From: Scytonema sp045865695
GTDB lineage: Bacteria > Cyanobacteriota > Cyanobacteriia > Cyanobacteriales > Nostocaceae
Assembly (NCBI RefSeq): GCF_045865695.1
Contig: NZ_BAACAP010000234.1
Location: forward strand, 46,947-110,946
DNA: 64,000 bases
Reading direction: 5' to 3'
A program made the translations under genes and the position numbers. Of this stretch, positions 44,276-53,855 are shown piece after piece. A model generated the notes under the pieces. The model was not told the DNA's origin. It made no database searches and saw nothing but the letters and a program-made list of their open reading frames with translations. The stretch's first letter is position 1. Each line of letters starts with the position of its first letter.

Positions 44276-45941
44276 TTACCGACGATTTCCACCATTTATC
44301 GTGCTGTACGAGTGTATGTACCTGCCAACTGGGGTCTGAGTGAGGATAATCGCAACGGTAATGTCCTCCCCGACTTTCAGTTCTAAAGGCAGCACTTTTA
44401 AGAATTAAATAGCCAATATCCAGTAGATTGTTAGTTTCTGCCCACAATCGTATTTGCCGCTCAACATCCGGTAAATTTAAGGTAGCTGATTGTGTCGGCT
44501 GTAAAGATTTTAAGAATTTACTGATTGATAAAGTAGCAATTTCCCTTTGCCAAGATTCAACAGTAGCGATCGCAGCCTCCATCCCAGACTGTTCCCGACA
44601 TATGCCAGCATTTTCCCATACCAAACGCGGCAGTTTTTGTCGCACTTCTTCCAAACATTCTTGCTGAGACACCCATTCACTGTTGGAAGGGGTAAAGGAT
44701 AAAGAGTGAAGGATAAAATCGGATTCTTGAAGTTCATTCTTTTTGATGTCATTCTTCACTTGACCCATTTGTGCGCCAAACACTATACATTCCAACAGGG
44801 AATTACTAGCAAGACGATTTGCTCCATGAACTCCGGTACTTGCAGTTTCTCCTACAGCAAACAAACCTGGAATATTTGTTCGGTTCGCCAAATCAGTGAC
44901 AATACCACCCATCCAATAATGAGCAGCAGGAGCAACGGGGACTGGTTCTGAGAAAACATCAATGCCCCAATGCTGGCAAACCTTAATAATATTTGGGAAA
45001 CGATGGCGAATCTTTTCAGCAGGAATTGGACGCATATCTAACCACACGCTAGCCGTTGCCAAATCCTCTGAAGTGCGTTGCAAGTGAGTAAAAATTGCAC
45101 GACTGACAACATCTCTAGGAGCCAGTTCGCCAGATGGGTGATAGTCAAATGCAAAACGGCGTCCTTCACGATCGATTAGATATGCGCCTTCACCACGAAC
45201 AGCTTCGCTGATGAGAAAGCGTCCGGGTTTGGTAAGGGCGGTGGGATGAAACTGGACAAACTCTAAATCTCGAAGAATAGCCCCAACCCGCCACGCCATT
45301 GCTACCCCATCTCCCGTGCTGACAGCAGGATTTGTCGTTTGAGCAAAAACCTGACCCCCACCACCTGTGGCTAAAACCACAGCAGATGCTTTCACCCAAG
45401 TCACTCTACCTTGATAAAAAAGACTAATTCCCTGACACCGTTTTGTCTCGGGTTCCAGCCACAAATTCAAAGCCAAAGCTTGTTGAATAACTTGAATGTT
45501 TGGGCGTTGCAGAACTTGGTTTGTCAGAGTTGTAATAACTTCTCTACCTGTTGTATCCGCAGAATGAAGAACGCGATTGTGGGAATGGGCAGCTTCCAAA
45601 GTCAATGCTAGTTCGTTACCACGACGATCGAACGCAACACCTAATTCGATCAGAGATTGGATGCAGCTAGAGGCTTTGTTAGCAAGAAATTCTACAGCTT
45701 CGCGATCGCACAAACCCACACCCGCCCACATGGTATCCTCAACGTGAAAAGAAGGAGAATCTTGGGGTGAGATGGCTGCAGCAATACCTCCTTGCGCCCA
45801 ATCACTAGCTGATAGAGACAGTGTTTCTTTAGTAATTAAACCTATTTTCAAATCGGCAGGTATACAAAGTGCTGTATATAATCCAGCAGCGCCAGCACCG
45901 ACCACTATAATATCAAATTCGCTCTTTGAGTTAGTCGTCAC
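44268..45941 (-). CDS. nadB: L-aspartate oxidase
   Basis: A 557-residue FAD enzyme that oxidises L-aspartate to iminoaspartate, first step of NAD synthesis (with NadA). The FAD motif VVGAGAAGLYTA opens the protein; SASDWAQGGIAAA, HSHNRVLHSADTTGREV, RGEGAYLIDREGRRF and GANRLASNSLLECIVFG are the usual NadB signatures. The C-terminal fumarate-reductase-type helical domain is present, ending HYRCDYPHSDPSWQVH. The last codons run into the GGTCACT repeat (Gln-stop). Upstream on the same strand is psbU, about 250 bases away across repeats, so they are probably separate units. Confidence 0.95.
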   Translation of the reverse strand: MTTNSKSEFDIIVVGAGAAGLYTALCIPADLKIGLITKETLSLSASDWAQGGIAAAISPQDSPSFHVEDTMWAGVGLCDREAVEFLANKASSCIQSLIELGVAFDRRGNELALTLEAAHSHNRVLHSADTTGREVITTLTNQVLQRPNIQVIQQALALNLWLEPETKRCQGISLFYQGRVTWVKASAVVLATGGGGQVFAQTTNPAVSTGDGVAMAWRVGAILRDLEFVQFHPTALTKPGRFLISEAVRGEGAYLIDREGRRFAFDYHPSGELAPRDVVSRAIFTHLQRTSEDLATASVWLDMRPIPAEKIRHRFPNIIKVCQHWGIDVFSEPVPVAPAAHYWMGGIVTDLANRTNIPGLFAVGETASTGVHGANRLASNSLLECIVFGAQMGQVKNDIKKNELQESDFILHSLSFTPSNSEWVSQQECLEEVRQKLPRLVWENAGICREQSGMEAAIATVESWQREIATLSISKFLKSLQPTQSATLNLPDVERQIRLWAETNNLLDIGYLILKSAAFRTESRGGHYRCDYPHSDPSWQVHTLVQHDKWWKSSVIQ

Positions 45942-45949
45942 AAATTGTC

Positions 45950-46150
45950 ATTTGTCATTGGTCATTTGTCATTGGTCATTTGTCATTAGTGAGTCCAGTC
46001 CTGTAGGAGGGTCTCCCGAGACCACAGGAACTGGCGAACCCGAACGCGAGTGCGTCTGGGCGCTTGAGATAGGGTCATTTGTCATCGCTCTAGAAAGTAG
46101 AGTGGGCAATGCCTACCATTATCAAACGGTGGAGAATGCCCACCCTACTA
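45950..46150. repeat. Mixed repeats between nadB and psbU
   Basis: GGTCATTTGTCATT units at 45950-45990, then short palindromic fragments (GGAGGGTCTCCCGAG, GTAGAGTGGGCA and its partner TGCCCACCCTAC). No gene lies here. Confidence 0.7.
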
Positions 46151-46188
46151 ACTTCCCAGTCGCCAATCCCTAGTCCCCTGTCCCTTTT

Positions 46189-46650
46189 TTATCTGTAGAT
46201 ACCGTTGTTATAGCGATCGTCTCCCTCTGTGAATACAGCGTCAGCCTCAGTCACAGTGAAGTTATCAAAATTAGCTTGTAGGATTTGTTTTTGGCGATCG
46301 CTCAATCCCTCGATGCTCAAAATATCCTCTACCCTTTGATAAGGAGCATTTTTGATAATTTTCTTGGCAAGAGTAGGATATAACCCTGGATACTTTTGGA
46401 AAGCTCGAACGTTGGTATTATTCAGATCGATTCTTTTCCCATACACATCTGCCAGCTTAGCGTCTGCGCGGTTGCGTAAACTTTGAGTTCCCTCTACTGC
46501 CAAAACTGGAGTGGAATGAAAACTAACACCATTAAAACTAGCGGCTTGGGCTATTTGTGGCATTCCCAACCATCCCCAGCATCCCAACAACAAGCTAAAA
46601 ACAGTTAATAAACGCACCAATCCTTTCACGATTTTTTTACCTCTTTCCAT
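46189..46650 (-). CDS. psbU: Photosystem II extrinsic protein PsbU (12 kDa)
   Basis: A 153-residue precursor with a lumen-targeting signal peptide (GLVRLLTVFSLLLGCWGWLG..) cleaved before ASFNG. The mature domain of roughly 115 residues has the double helix-hairpin-helix core, ending VFTEGDDRYNNGIYR. PsbU stabilises the oxygen-evolving manganese cluster on the lumenal face of photosystem II. It is transcribed away from the DUF3120 gene side on the minus strand; nothing in the immediate context shows an operon. Confidence 0.95.
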   Translation of the reverse strand: MERGKKIVKGLVRLLTVFSLLLGCWGWLGMPQIAQAASFNGVSFHSTPVLAVEGTQSLRNRADAKLADVYGKRIDLNNTNVRAFQKYPGLYPTLAKKIIKNAPYQRVEDILSIEGLSDRQKQILQANFDNFTVTEADAVFTEGDDRYNNGIYR

Positions 46651-46869
46651 CCAATAACATAAGAACTTTAAGCCAAAGAGACTTCATTGGTTATTTGTCA
46701 AGAGCTATTTGCCTCAAATTTAGGAGAGCAAAGAACTAAGAACAAAAACACCAGAGCCAATAGCTTAATCAACACAGCACTATCAGAAACTAATATACCG
46801 CTTATTAACACCCACAAGATTTGCGGATACTAGTACTCGATCGCATTAATTGTAAAGATCTGCAACATC

Positions 46870-46914
46870 CCCTGGTCACTGGTCACTGGTCACTGGTCAC
46901 TGGTCAGGTGACTA
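46870..46914. repeat. GGTCACT repeat next to the DUF3120 gene
   Basis: Four or more GGTCACT units followed by CAGGTGACT; they lie at the 3' side of the minus-strand DUF3120 gene, almost touching its stop codon. Confidence 0.8.
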
Positions 46915-47649
46915 CGCAAGAACAGCAGCAACCAGAAATAAGCAATCTACCAAGATTGTACTTAACACAGCTCCGCTAAAAGCGTACCAATGTCGTTGCT
47001 TTTGAGGTAAAGGCAAAACACCAACAGACAGTAGAACTAAAGCCAGTGCGATCGCCCACACTTGTCCCCAAGGAGTTTTTACCTGAGCCACAGCACTTTG
47101 CAGAATTAGCGATACATCAGTAGGCTCTACCTGCATAATTTGACGCCAAAAAGGTATTAAATCTACTAAATAAAAATATACATCTGTTAAAACCGTACCA
47201 AATAGAGAGCCTAAGTAAAAAAAGTTTCCTACTTTACCCCAATTCCGGCTCAGACACCATAGGGCAAAAGGTAAACCAATAGACTCTACAGGCAAATGCC
47301 ATAGGGGTTCCCAACGCAACCAACCCCAGTAGATTGAGCCTGCTAGCCAACTCCAACTAAACCCTAATAACAGATCGCCCCAAACATATGTTGCGGAGCG
47401 TGACATTAATTTAAGACTCAGCCAAACCCAACCACCCGTTAAAGCTAAGCTCAACCAAGGTAGCATTCGTACCAATGGGGCTTCGATAAAAACTGGTACA
47501 GACACTAAAAAGACTGCAGCCGCAAAGACTGAGGATGCTGGTTGAGTGACAACTTTCCACATCAACGGAATCTCAGCATTTTTATTTTGCTGTGCGGCTT
47601 GAACTGAGGCAGTAGAAGCAGCGTAGTATGACAAAGTATTATTAACCAA
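46912..47649 (-). CDS. DUF3120 membrane protein
   Basis: A 245-residue integral membrane protein of the DUF3120 family, found in cyanobacteria and plastids. It has about six hydrophobic helices (for example ASSVFAAAVFLVSVPVFI, LPWLSLALTGGWVWLSL, WGQVWAIALALVLLSVGVLPL). Function unknown, probably thylakoid or plasma membrane. It is upstream of and in line with psbU but separated by about 260 bases. Divergent from crr6. Confidence 0.85.
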   Translation of the reverse strand: MVNNTLSYYAASTASVQAAQQNKNAEIPLMWKVVTQPASSVFAAAVFLVSVPVFIEAPLVRMLPWLSLALTGGWVWLSLKLMSRSATYVWGDLLLGFSWSWLAGSIYWGWLRWEPLWHLPVESIGLPFALWCLSRNWGKVGNFFYLGSLFGTVLTDVYFYLVDLIPFWRQIMQVEPTDVSLILQSAVAQVKTPWGQVWAIALALVLLSVGVLPLPQKQRHWYAFSGAVLSTILVDCLFLVAAVLA

Positions 47650-47806
47650 CGTTTTTAATAATTGTTACTTAACTTTATTTTACTTAAGATACCACAATCT
47701 TTATCCCCCCTAGGGGCATTTAAATTGTAAACTATAGGGAAGATGAAGTGTAAAGTATAAAGTGTACTTAACTGGTCACTGGTCAGGTGTCACTTGTCAC
47801 TGAATT

Positions 47807-48286
47807 ATGACGATCGCTATTCAACTCAATACCGAGTGTATTAACTCCCTAAATCTCTCTCCCGCCGTGTCAGTCATTGAAAAACTAGTGCAAGAGGGAG
47901 CGATCGCGACTCAGGAGCAGCAGTTGTGCTTTGATATTAATTACCCCCTAGAACAAGGAGATCCGAGGGAACTATCTGAAGTTCCAGAAATTCGATTATG
48001 GTTTATCCGATTGGATACTCGCTATCCCTGGTTACCTTTTTTACTAGATTGGAAAGCAGGAGAATTAGTCCGTTACACAGCCATGCTCGTACCGCATCAA
48101 TTCAGTAGGAGAGAAGGAATTCAATATAATCCTGAAGCATTAGAAATTTTTCTCATGCACAAACTGTTTTTTCTAACTGATTGGCTGAAAGAACAAGGTA
48201 TCCCCAGTAAAGCTCGTTTACAGTCTATGGCTCAACTTTTAGGTTATGAGCTAGATGATACTTTATTTGAATTTGTTAGTAGTTAG
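47807..48286 (+). CDS. CRR6-family NDH-1 maturation factor
   Basis: A 159-residue soluble protein matching the CRR6 (DUF1817) family: PEIRLWFIRLDTRYPWLPFLLDWKAGELVRY and MLVPHQFSRREGIQYNPEALEIFLMHKLF. In plants CRR6, and in Synechocystis its homologue, assist insertion of the NdhI subunit when the photosynthetic NDH-1 hydrophilic arm is built. The last residues FVSS and the stop come from a GTTAGTAGTTAGTGG repeat, so its true end may have been replaced. Flanking genes are unrelated. Confidence 0.88.
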   Translation: MTIAIQLNTECINSLNLSPAVSVIEKLVQEGAIATQEQQLCFDINYPLEQGDPRELSEVPEIRLWFIRLDTRYPWLPFLLDWKAGELVRYTAMLVPHQFSRREGIQYNPEALEIFLMHKLFFLTDWLKEQGIPSKARLQSMAQLLGYELDDTLFEFVSS

Positions 48287-48303
48287 TGGTAACTGGTCAC
48301 TGT

Positions 48304-49050
48304 TTAACCACTAACAATCAAAGTAAGTGCTTTCTGAAAAGCGTATTCAACAGCTTTGGATTGGCTAGGTAATGCTGATTGCCAAATCCGATAATCGTTA
48401 TATTCTAGAATTAAATTTGCAATATCATCGCTCTTTATTTTTTTCAAGACTTCGTGTTGAGCTAATTCAAAATCTTGGAGAGTACCACCTCGTTCTAAGA
48501 TTTTGTAGGCAACTTCAATAAAGCCATCTAAAACGGCTTTCATGTATTCTACACCTGTACGTTCTGCAAAAATCGATGATAACTCAAACGCTTTCTGCTC
48601 CTCCAATATTAGATTTGCGATCGCTTGTCCTTTGCGAGTTCTCCACTTTTCAGGTAATTGTACTTCTATGTATTCATCTTGATGAGATTGATATATAAGA
48701 TACTCATTTATATTAATTGTTTCTTGAACTAGTTTGTGTCCTGTCAATAGTTGTAACAGAGGGATTGCACTTGTATTAATTGAGGAATCGAGAAAGACTT
48801 GTTCTTCGTCTTCCGGACATTGATAGACAAGATAAGTCCAAATTCCCGATTGGGCCAATTCAGAAGTTGTGGCGGCTTCGTAGAAAGTTATTGTGCCATC
48901 TTCCTCACACTCGAAACATACATTTTTGACATCTCTAGCATTTTTTAAATGTATGAGTCTTTTAAAAATATTAGTGATGTGTGATGGTTGGCTCTCTACT
49001 TGGATGTAACGCTTACCACTACTAACGTAGCTATGTAACCGAATCGCCAT
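48304..49050 (-). CDS. Hypothetical protein (248 aa)
   Basis: A 248-residue soluble protein without signal peptide or membrane segments. Two to three beta-rich segments (KRYIQVESQPSHI, GTITFYEAATTSE, IWTYLVYQCPEDEEQ) are followed by a helical C-terminal half (IANLILEEQKAFELSSIF; then DDIANLILEYNDYRIWQSA). I do not recognise the family. The C-terminus IVSG and stop lie at a GTTAGTGGTTA repeat, convergent with the CRR6 gene, whose end uses the same repeat from the other side. Confidence 0.6.
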   Translation of the reverse strand: MAIRLHSYVSSGKRYIQVESQPSHITNIFKRLIHLKNARDVKNVCFECEEDGTITFYEAATTSELAQSGIWTYLVYQCPEDEEQVFLDSSINTSAIPLLQLLTGHKLVQETININEYLIYQSHQDEYIEVQLPEKWRTRKGQAIANLILEEQKAFELSSIFAERTGVEYMKAVLDGFIEVAYKILERGGTLQDFELAQHEVLKKIKSDDIANLILEYNDYRIWQSALPSQSKAVEYAFQKALTLIVSG

Positions 49051-49397
49051 TTGTTTTTCCTTTGAATATTTTCGTCACACTCTGTTTCGATGCACCAGCC
49101 TGACAGCAATAGGGAAGTTGAGGAACACATATATGTAGCCTAGTAAACCAACTGTAAAAATAAAAATTCAGCAAAAGTTACAGCTAATACTCATATGGAA
49201 AAGCTGAGTGAATGTTTGCTAGATTACATATATAAATAGCTGCTCTAAACAAATTTACCTAAAATTTTTAATTTCTGCCAACTTTTACCGAAAAATATTT
49301 TTTTCTCTAAATGCCTAACATATACGAATTTCGTACTCTTTTGTAATATAAGACAATAAAATCCGCCTTTAGTTAGAAAATGTCTGAAAAGTTTTGG
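49051..49397. other. Intergenic region, no gene recognised
   Basis: Three hundred and fifty AT-rich bases between a minus-strand hypothetical gene and the hairpin at 49398. No motif was recognised; it likely contains the promoter of the hypothetical gene. Confidence 0.35.
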
Positions 49398-49433
49398 GCG
49401 AACAGAATTCACCCAGGGGTGAATTCTGTTCGC
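49398..49433. terminator. Perfect 17-bp palindrome downstream of the glycosyltransferase
   Basis: GCGAACAGAATTCACCC and its exact complement are separated by AG. It sits 14 bases beyond the stop codon of the minus-strand glycosyltransferase gene. The strength of the stem suits a terminator or mRNA-protecting structure, but there is no T-tract. Confidence 0.65.
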
Positions 49434-49446
49434 TAGGTAGCGAACC

Positions 49447-50406
49447 TCAACCTCCCCAAATCTTCTCTAAGATAACTGAGTGAGAAATGTCCTCCATTTT
49501 CCCGGTAGGAGATTTAATGGCAAGGAACTTTTCGCTTTTAGGAAGCAGCTTAGAAGGATCTGTTGAACCAAATAAGGCAATGGTATAAGTCTGAACAGCC
49601 ACACTTAAGTGCATTGGCGCACTATCAGTACATAACATTAAATTAGACCCAGCAATCATAGCTGCTAGCTTGCCGATGTCATCGGGAGAACTGATTTTAA
49701 TGTCAGGTGCAGACTCTTTCAGACGGCGTACAAACTGTTCGTCTTCGGAACCTCGGATCGCAACCACAGGCATATCGGGTTGTTTTTGTTGGAAATCTTG
49801 AATAATTTTCAGCCAGTTCTCAACAGGGTAAATTTTATCAAAACCTTTAGCTTGTGATAATTCGCTAGCACCTCCATGAATTAAAACGTAGCCAGTTTCC
49901 TTGACTCCCAACCGTTGTTGTTCTGCATTTGCCCAATCAATATCTTGTTTTGGGACATTGACTGACAACTCCGGGCATGGAGATTTAATATTTAAACCTT
50001 GTAACAAATCGTGGTACATATAAGCAGCATACTGCCCTGTTTTAAGAGCAACTGGGTTGGTGAGAAAAACAGACCCTTTGCCGCGATAACCAACACGAGT
50101 AGGAATTCCAGTCAACCAAAGCAAAAGACCCACCAACCAGCTTTGCCCGAGAGCAATAGCTATATCGTATTCGCGATCGCGAATTGTACCAACCAAGTTA
50201 CCCCAATCTGCCAGACTGTTACGGTCTTTGAAATCAAAAGCCAGGACATCACTCACTGACTTACTGACTCGGTAAGCAGTCTTTGACCGAGGTTCCACGA
50301 CGACATCTATTTGAGCTTTCGGTAAATTCCGCTTTAGATCGTCTAAAGTCGGAAAGAAAAGAATTTGATCGCCAATTCCGCCAGGAACAAGGGCTACTAT
50401 TCGCAT
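49447..50406 (-). CDS. Glycosyltransferase family 9 (heptosyltransferase-like)
   Basis: A 319-residue GT-B protein: N-terminal GGIGDQILFFPTLDDLKRNLP with the acceptor-side pattern, and the C-terminal donor-binding motif LMLCTDSAPMHLSVAVQTYTIALFGSTDPSKLLP typical of ADP-heptose-type LPS heptosyltransferases (GT9). It most likely adds a sugar to a lipid-A core or other cell-surface polysaccharide at the inner face of the membrane. No surface-polysaccharide cluster is nearby. A perfect palindrome follows it. Confidence 0.88.
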   Translation of the reverse strand: MRIVALVPGGIGDQILFFPTLDDLKRNLPKAQIDVVVEPRSKTAYRVSKSVSDVLAFDFKDRNSLADWGNLVGTIRDREYDIAIALGQSWLVGLLLWLTGIPTRVGYRGKGSVFLTNPVALKTGQYAAYMYHDLLQGLNIKSPCPELSVNVPKQDIDWANAEQQRLGVKETGYVLIHGGASELSQAKGFDKIYPVENWLKIIQDFQQKQPDMPVVAIRGSEDEQFVRRLKESAPDIKISSPDDIGKLAAMIAGSNLMLCTDSAPMHLSVAVQTYTIALFGSTDPSKLLPKSEKFLAIKSPTGKMEDISHSVILEKIWGG

Positions 50407-50546
50407 AAGATATTTTGACGCTCATTCGCTCCTTATTTTAGGGGAATATAGGGGTTAGGGATTAGGGATTGGGGATTGGGGATTAGGAATGTTACTAATT
50501 CCCAGTCCCTAGTTCCCAGTCGCCAGTCCCTAGATTGAGGAATCTC

Positions 50547-51236
50547 ATGCATTTATTAATTCCAGCAGCAGGTTCGGGAAAAAGAATGGGAAGTCCCCGT
50601 AATAAACTCCTTTTGACGGTGCAGTCTCGTCCGATCGTTGCTTGGACTCTCCTAGCGGCAGAGGCTGCGGATCGAATTGAGTGGATGGGAATTATTTCTC
50701 AGCCTCATGATTGGCAAGATTTTAAAACGATTATTGCCAGTTTAAAGCTGACTAAGCCTGTGGAACTGATTCAAGGAGGGGCAACCCGTCAAGAATCAGT
50801 TCATAATGGGTTGCTAGCGTTACCAAGCTCTGCAAAACAAGTTTTGATTCATGATGGAGCTCGATGTTTGGCAACGCCAGATTTATTCAACAGGTGTGCT
50901 GAAGTTATTCGCCATTGCCCTGGTTTGATTGCTGCCGTACCAGTTAAGGACACCATTAAGGTTGTCGGCACGAATGGCATAATTCAAAGTACTCCCAACC
51001 GCGAGCAACTGTGGGCAGCACAAACTCCCCAAGGTTTTGATGTTAATTTATTAAAACAGTGTCATGCTGAAGGTGTTCGTCAAGGTTGGGAAGTCACCGA
51101 CGATGCAGCTCTGTTTGAGAGGTGTGGCATTGAAGTCAGGATTGTTCAAGGAGAAGAAACCAATTTGAAGCTAACAACCCCACAGGATTTGGCAATTGCG
51201 GAATTTATTCTTAAAACTAGACAGAGCGAGAGCTGA
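50547..51236 (+). CDS. ispD: 2-C-methyl-D-erythritol 4-phosphate cytidylyltransferase
   Basis: A 229-residue enzyme of the MEP pathway that joins CTP to methylerythritol phosphate. The N-terminal nucleotide-binding motif LIPAAGSGKRMGSPRNKLL and later VLIHDGARCLATPDL with WAAQTPQGF are diagnostic. I start at the ATG at 50547 because GAGG lies six bases upstream; the TTG at 50535 lies on the repeat side. Isoprenoid precursors feed carotenoid and chlorophyll tails. A second pathway gene, ispG, is 6.7 kb further on. Confidence 0.95.
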   Translation: MHLLIPAAGSGKRMGSPRNKLLLTVQSRPIVAWTLLAAEAADRIEWMGIISQPHDWQDFKTIIASLKLTKPVELIQGGATRQESVHNGLLALPSSAKQVLIHDGARCLATPDLFNRCAEVIRHCPGLIAAVPVKDTIKVVGTNGIIQSTPNREQLWAAQTPQGFDVNLLKQCHAEGVRQGWEVTDDAALFERCGIEVRIVQGEETNLKLTTPQDLAIAEFILKTRQSES

Positions 51237-51531
51237 AGTAAGCTATAACAGGAAATTGGATAATCTCATACCAATTCAAAAAATGTTTGCGATATGTAGT
51301 TGAGTAGAATCCAGTTCGAGTGAGGCTTTTTCAATCTAAAATCTAAAATCCAAAATCTAAAATGGTATTGAGATATAATATTCCGGGCTTAGTAAAAAAG
51401 TCTTGACTTGTTCTAAATATTATGGTAGTCTCCCAAACACTTGTTATTTGTTCTTTGTCGTTTGTCCTTTGTCAATGACTAATGACCAATGACTAATGAC
51501 CAATGACTAAATGACTAACAAATTTTGACCG

Positions 51532-52053
51532 ATGAATGCAGCGACGAAAATAGAAGCAATTCTCTATTTAAAGGGTAAGCCCCTGTCTATCAGCGAACTT
51601 TCCGAGTATGCCGCATGCGATCGCGCTACAGTAGAGGAAGGCATAATCGATCTGATCGACGAATATGCCCGAAGAGATAGCGCCTTGGAAATCGTAGAAA
51701 CTTCAGATGGTTATAGTTTGCAACTGCGATCTGATTTTCACGATTTGGTGCAAACTCTCATTCCAGTAGAATTGGGAGTAGGGGCGTTGCGGACTCTGGC
51801 AGCAATTGCCTTACACAGCCCAATCCTTCAAAGCGACTTGATAAACTTGCGCGGTTCGGGCGCGTATCAACAAGTCCAAGAACTGGTTGAACTCGGTTTT
51901 GTGAAAAAACGCCGAGATAGCGAGTCGCGATCGTACTCTCTACAAGTTACTTCAAAATTTCACCAGTATTTTCAAATTGAGCAACTCCCCCAACCATTCT
52001 CTAACGGTCAAGAGCAAAGACAACTAGAGTTAGAACTGCAAGCGGAAGCTTAA
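51532..52053 (+). CDS. scpB: Segregation and condensation protein B
   Basis: A 173-residue protein with two winged-helix domains (TKIEAILYLKGKPLSISELSEYA; then ALRTLAAIALHSPILQSDLINLRGSGA), as in ScpB, which with ScpA and SMC condenses chromosomes. The tail is polar. scpA is not adjacent. Start ATG at 51532 follows a GACTAATGACCAATGACTAAATGAC repeat-like leader without a clear ribosome site. Confidence 0.92.
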   Translation: MNAATKIEAILYLKGKPLSISELSEYAACDRATVEEGIIDLIDEYARRDSALEIVETSDGYSLQLRSDFHDLVQTLIPVELGVGALRTLAAIALHSPILQSDLINLRGSGAYQQVQELVELGFVKKRRDSESRSYSLQVTSKFHQYFQIEQLPQPFSNGQEQRQLELELQAEA

Positions 52054-52161
52054 ATCAATGGAGTTCTACCTTCAGAATTAATGCTCTTTACTCCTGACAG
52101 AGGGCTGTCCTTTCTAGTATGGTTTAGAGTAGAATAAGCAACTCAGCTAAAAAATTTGCCA

Positions 52162-52509
52162 ATGGTGTTTGATCCAAACTTTTTGAACGACTACCCTGAG
52201 GAACACCCCAGCCAACTTCTGAATGAGGGCTTAGAGGATAATCCCAATAAGTTGCTCAAGTATCTGCAGCATCAGCCGCCCGAAGTTTTGGCACGTGTCG
52301 CCCAATCAGTGAGCCCTGAAATTAAACAAATTATTTCTCAGAACGTCCAAGGGCTTGTTGGGATGTTACCATCCGAGAATTTTAACGTGCAAATCACAAC
52401 GGACAGGGATAATCTGGCTGGACTGTTGGCATCTGCCATGATGACTGGGTATTTCCTCCGTCAAATGGAACAGAGAATGCAGTTAGATCATTTATCCAAC
52501 GGTCATTAG
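52162..52509 (+). CDS. DUF760 protein (115 aa)
   Basis: A small soluble protein with the DUF760 pattern: PNKLLKYLQHQPPEVLARVAQSVSPEIKQIISQNVQGLVGMLP and a late NLAGLLASAMMTGYFLRQMEQRMQL helix. The family is found in cyanobacteria and chloroplasts; function unknown. The ATG at 52162 is taken; a TTG at 52156 is less likely. It follows scpB by 108 bases on the same strand. Confidence 0.85.
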   Translation: MVFDPNFLNDYPEEHPSQLLNEGLEDNPNKLLKYLQHQPPEVLARVAQSVSPEIKQIISQNVQGLVGMLPSENFNVQITTDRDNLAGLLASAMMTGYFLRQMEQRMQLDHLSNGH

Positions 52510-52570
52510 TCACCTAACCAGTGACCACCTGACCACCTGACCAGTGACCACCTGACCATTGACAAATGAC
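52505..52570. repeat. CACCTGACC repeat between DUF760 and htrA
   Basis: CCAGTGACC and CCACCTGACC units between convergent genes, immediately beyond the DUF760 stop. Confidence 0.8.
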
Positions 52571-52572
52571 TT

Positions 52573-53775
52573 CTAACGGGGATAAGTACCCAATTGTACT
52601 TTCAGATTTTGATTCTTCCCGTTACGGTTGACCTCTATTTCTAAAATGTCGCCAACAACACTGGATTCTACCTGTCTCTGTAATTGAGCAGCTATTTTGA
52701 CTGATTTTCCGTTGATTTTTTGAATCAAATCACCAGGGCGAAGTCCTCCCCGTTGTGCTGGAGAGTTTTCTACAATGCCCTTAATTGCAACGCCAGCGCT
52801 TTGTTTAATGCTCAAGTTGTACTCTTGATTGAGCTGCTGTTGTTTGGCAGGAGTTAAATCCACCATTTCAATTCCCAAGAAGGGGTGTTGCACTCGTCCT
52901 TTGGTGAAAAGTTCATTTGCAATACGAGCAGCAGTTTCGATAGGAATGGCAAAACCTAATCCTTGTGCATCGGCGCGAATAGCAGTATTTACACCGATAA
53001 CTTCTCCTTGAGCATTTAGTAAGGGACCACCTGAATTACCAGGGTTAATCGCAGCATCAGTTTGGATGAAACTCACTCGCTTGTCAGGAACACCAACTTG
53101 AGCGCTAGTACGATCTGTGGCACTGATAATGCCGATGGTAACTGTATTATCTAATCCTAGAGGATTGCCAATTGCGATCGCCCATTGCCCTGGTATTAAA
53201 TTTTGTGAATGACCCAGTGTCACTGTTGGCAGTTCGTTTGCAGAAATTTTGACAACAGCTACATCTGTCACTCCATCAACTCCCATCACATGTCCTTCAT
53301 AAGTTCTACCGTCTTTAAGAGTGACTAGTACGGTATCTGTATCCGAAACGACGTGAGCATTCGTTAAAATTTGTCCGTTCTTGCTCAAAATAAATCCAGA
53401 TCCCGTACCTCTCTCTATTCGCTGACTAGGGAATGGTTGTTCTTCTTCTCCAAAAAAGCGCCGCAGGAGAGGATTTTTTAAAGCATTTGAAATGGGATTT
53501 GCGACTTTACGGGTGGCATTAATTCGCACGACTGCTGGTCCAGTTCTTTGAACAGCAGATGCAATAAAATTCACATTATCGCTATTAGGCACTCCAACCG
53601 GCGTTCCAACAGGATTTGAAACAGAGGTTTCTGAGGGCATAGAAACTGTAACATTTCTTAACTCGCGAAATAAGCGATTTTGCGACGGGAGATATAAACT
53701 ACCTAATAAACCTGCACCGCCACCAACACATAGAAGGGATAAATAAATAGTTAGTTGCTTTAAGGATAATTTCAT
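52573..53775 (-). CDS. Trypsin-like HtrA/Deg serine protease with one PDZ domain
   Basis: A 400-residue Deg protease: an N-terminal signal or anchor helix (LTIYLSLLCVGGGAGLLGSLY), then the protease domain with catalytic His in TNAHVV, Asp in TDVAVV and Ser in GNSGGPL, and one PDZ domain (VENSPAQRGGLRPGDLIQKING). Members (HtrA, HhoA, HhoB in cyanobacteria) degrade misfolded periplasmic or thylakoid proteins and aid photosystem II repair. I start at the ATG at 53775; the 23 earlier codons are repeat. Exact paralogue unassigned. Divergent from the LysM-M23 gene. Confidence 0.93.
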   Translation of the reverse strand: MKLSLKQLTIYLSLLCVGGGAGLLGSLYLPSQNRLFRELRNVTVSMPSETSVSNPVGTPVGVPNSDNVNFIASAVQRTGPAVVRINATRKVANPISNALKNPLLRRFFGEEEQPFPSQRIERGTGSGFILSKNGQILTNAHVVSDTDTVLVTLKDGRTYEGHVMGVDGVTDVAVVKISANELPTVTLGHSQNLIPGQWAIAIGNPLGLDNTVTIGIISATDRTSAQVGVPDKRVSFIQTDAAINPGNSGGPLLNAQGEVIGVNTAIRADAQGLGFAIPIETAARIANELFTKGRVQHPFLGIEMVDLTPAKQQQLNQEYNLSIKQSAGVAIKGIVENSPAQRGGLRPGDLIQKINGKSVKIAAQLQRQVESSVVGDILEIEVNRNGKNQNLKVQLGTYPR

Positions 53776-53779
53776 AAAT

Positions 53780-53855
53780 GAATAGGGACTGGGGATTAGG
53801 GACTGGGGAACTCGGGGTTCCCTCTGGGGATAAGGGGTAGGCAATGGGGATTAGT
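53780..53855 (+). repeat. GGGGATT repeat copy upstream of htrA
   Basis: GGGGATTAGGGACTGGGGAA followed by CTCGGGG and CCCTCTGGGGATAAGGGG; relatives are at 1987-2060 (same strand) and 22918-22987 (opposite strand). It spuriously extends the htrA frame. Confidence 0.75.
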
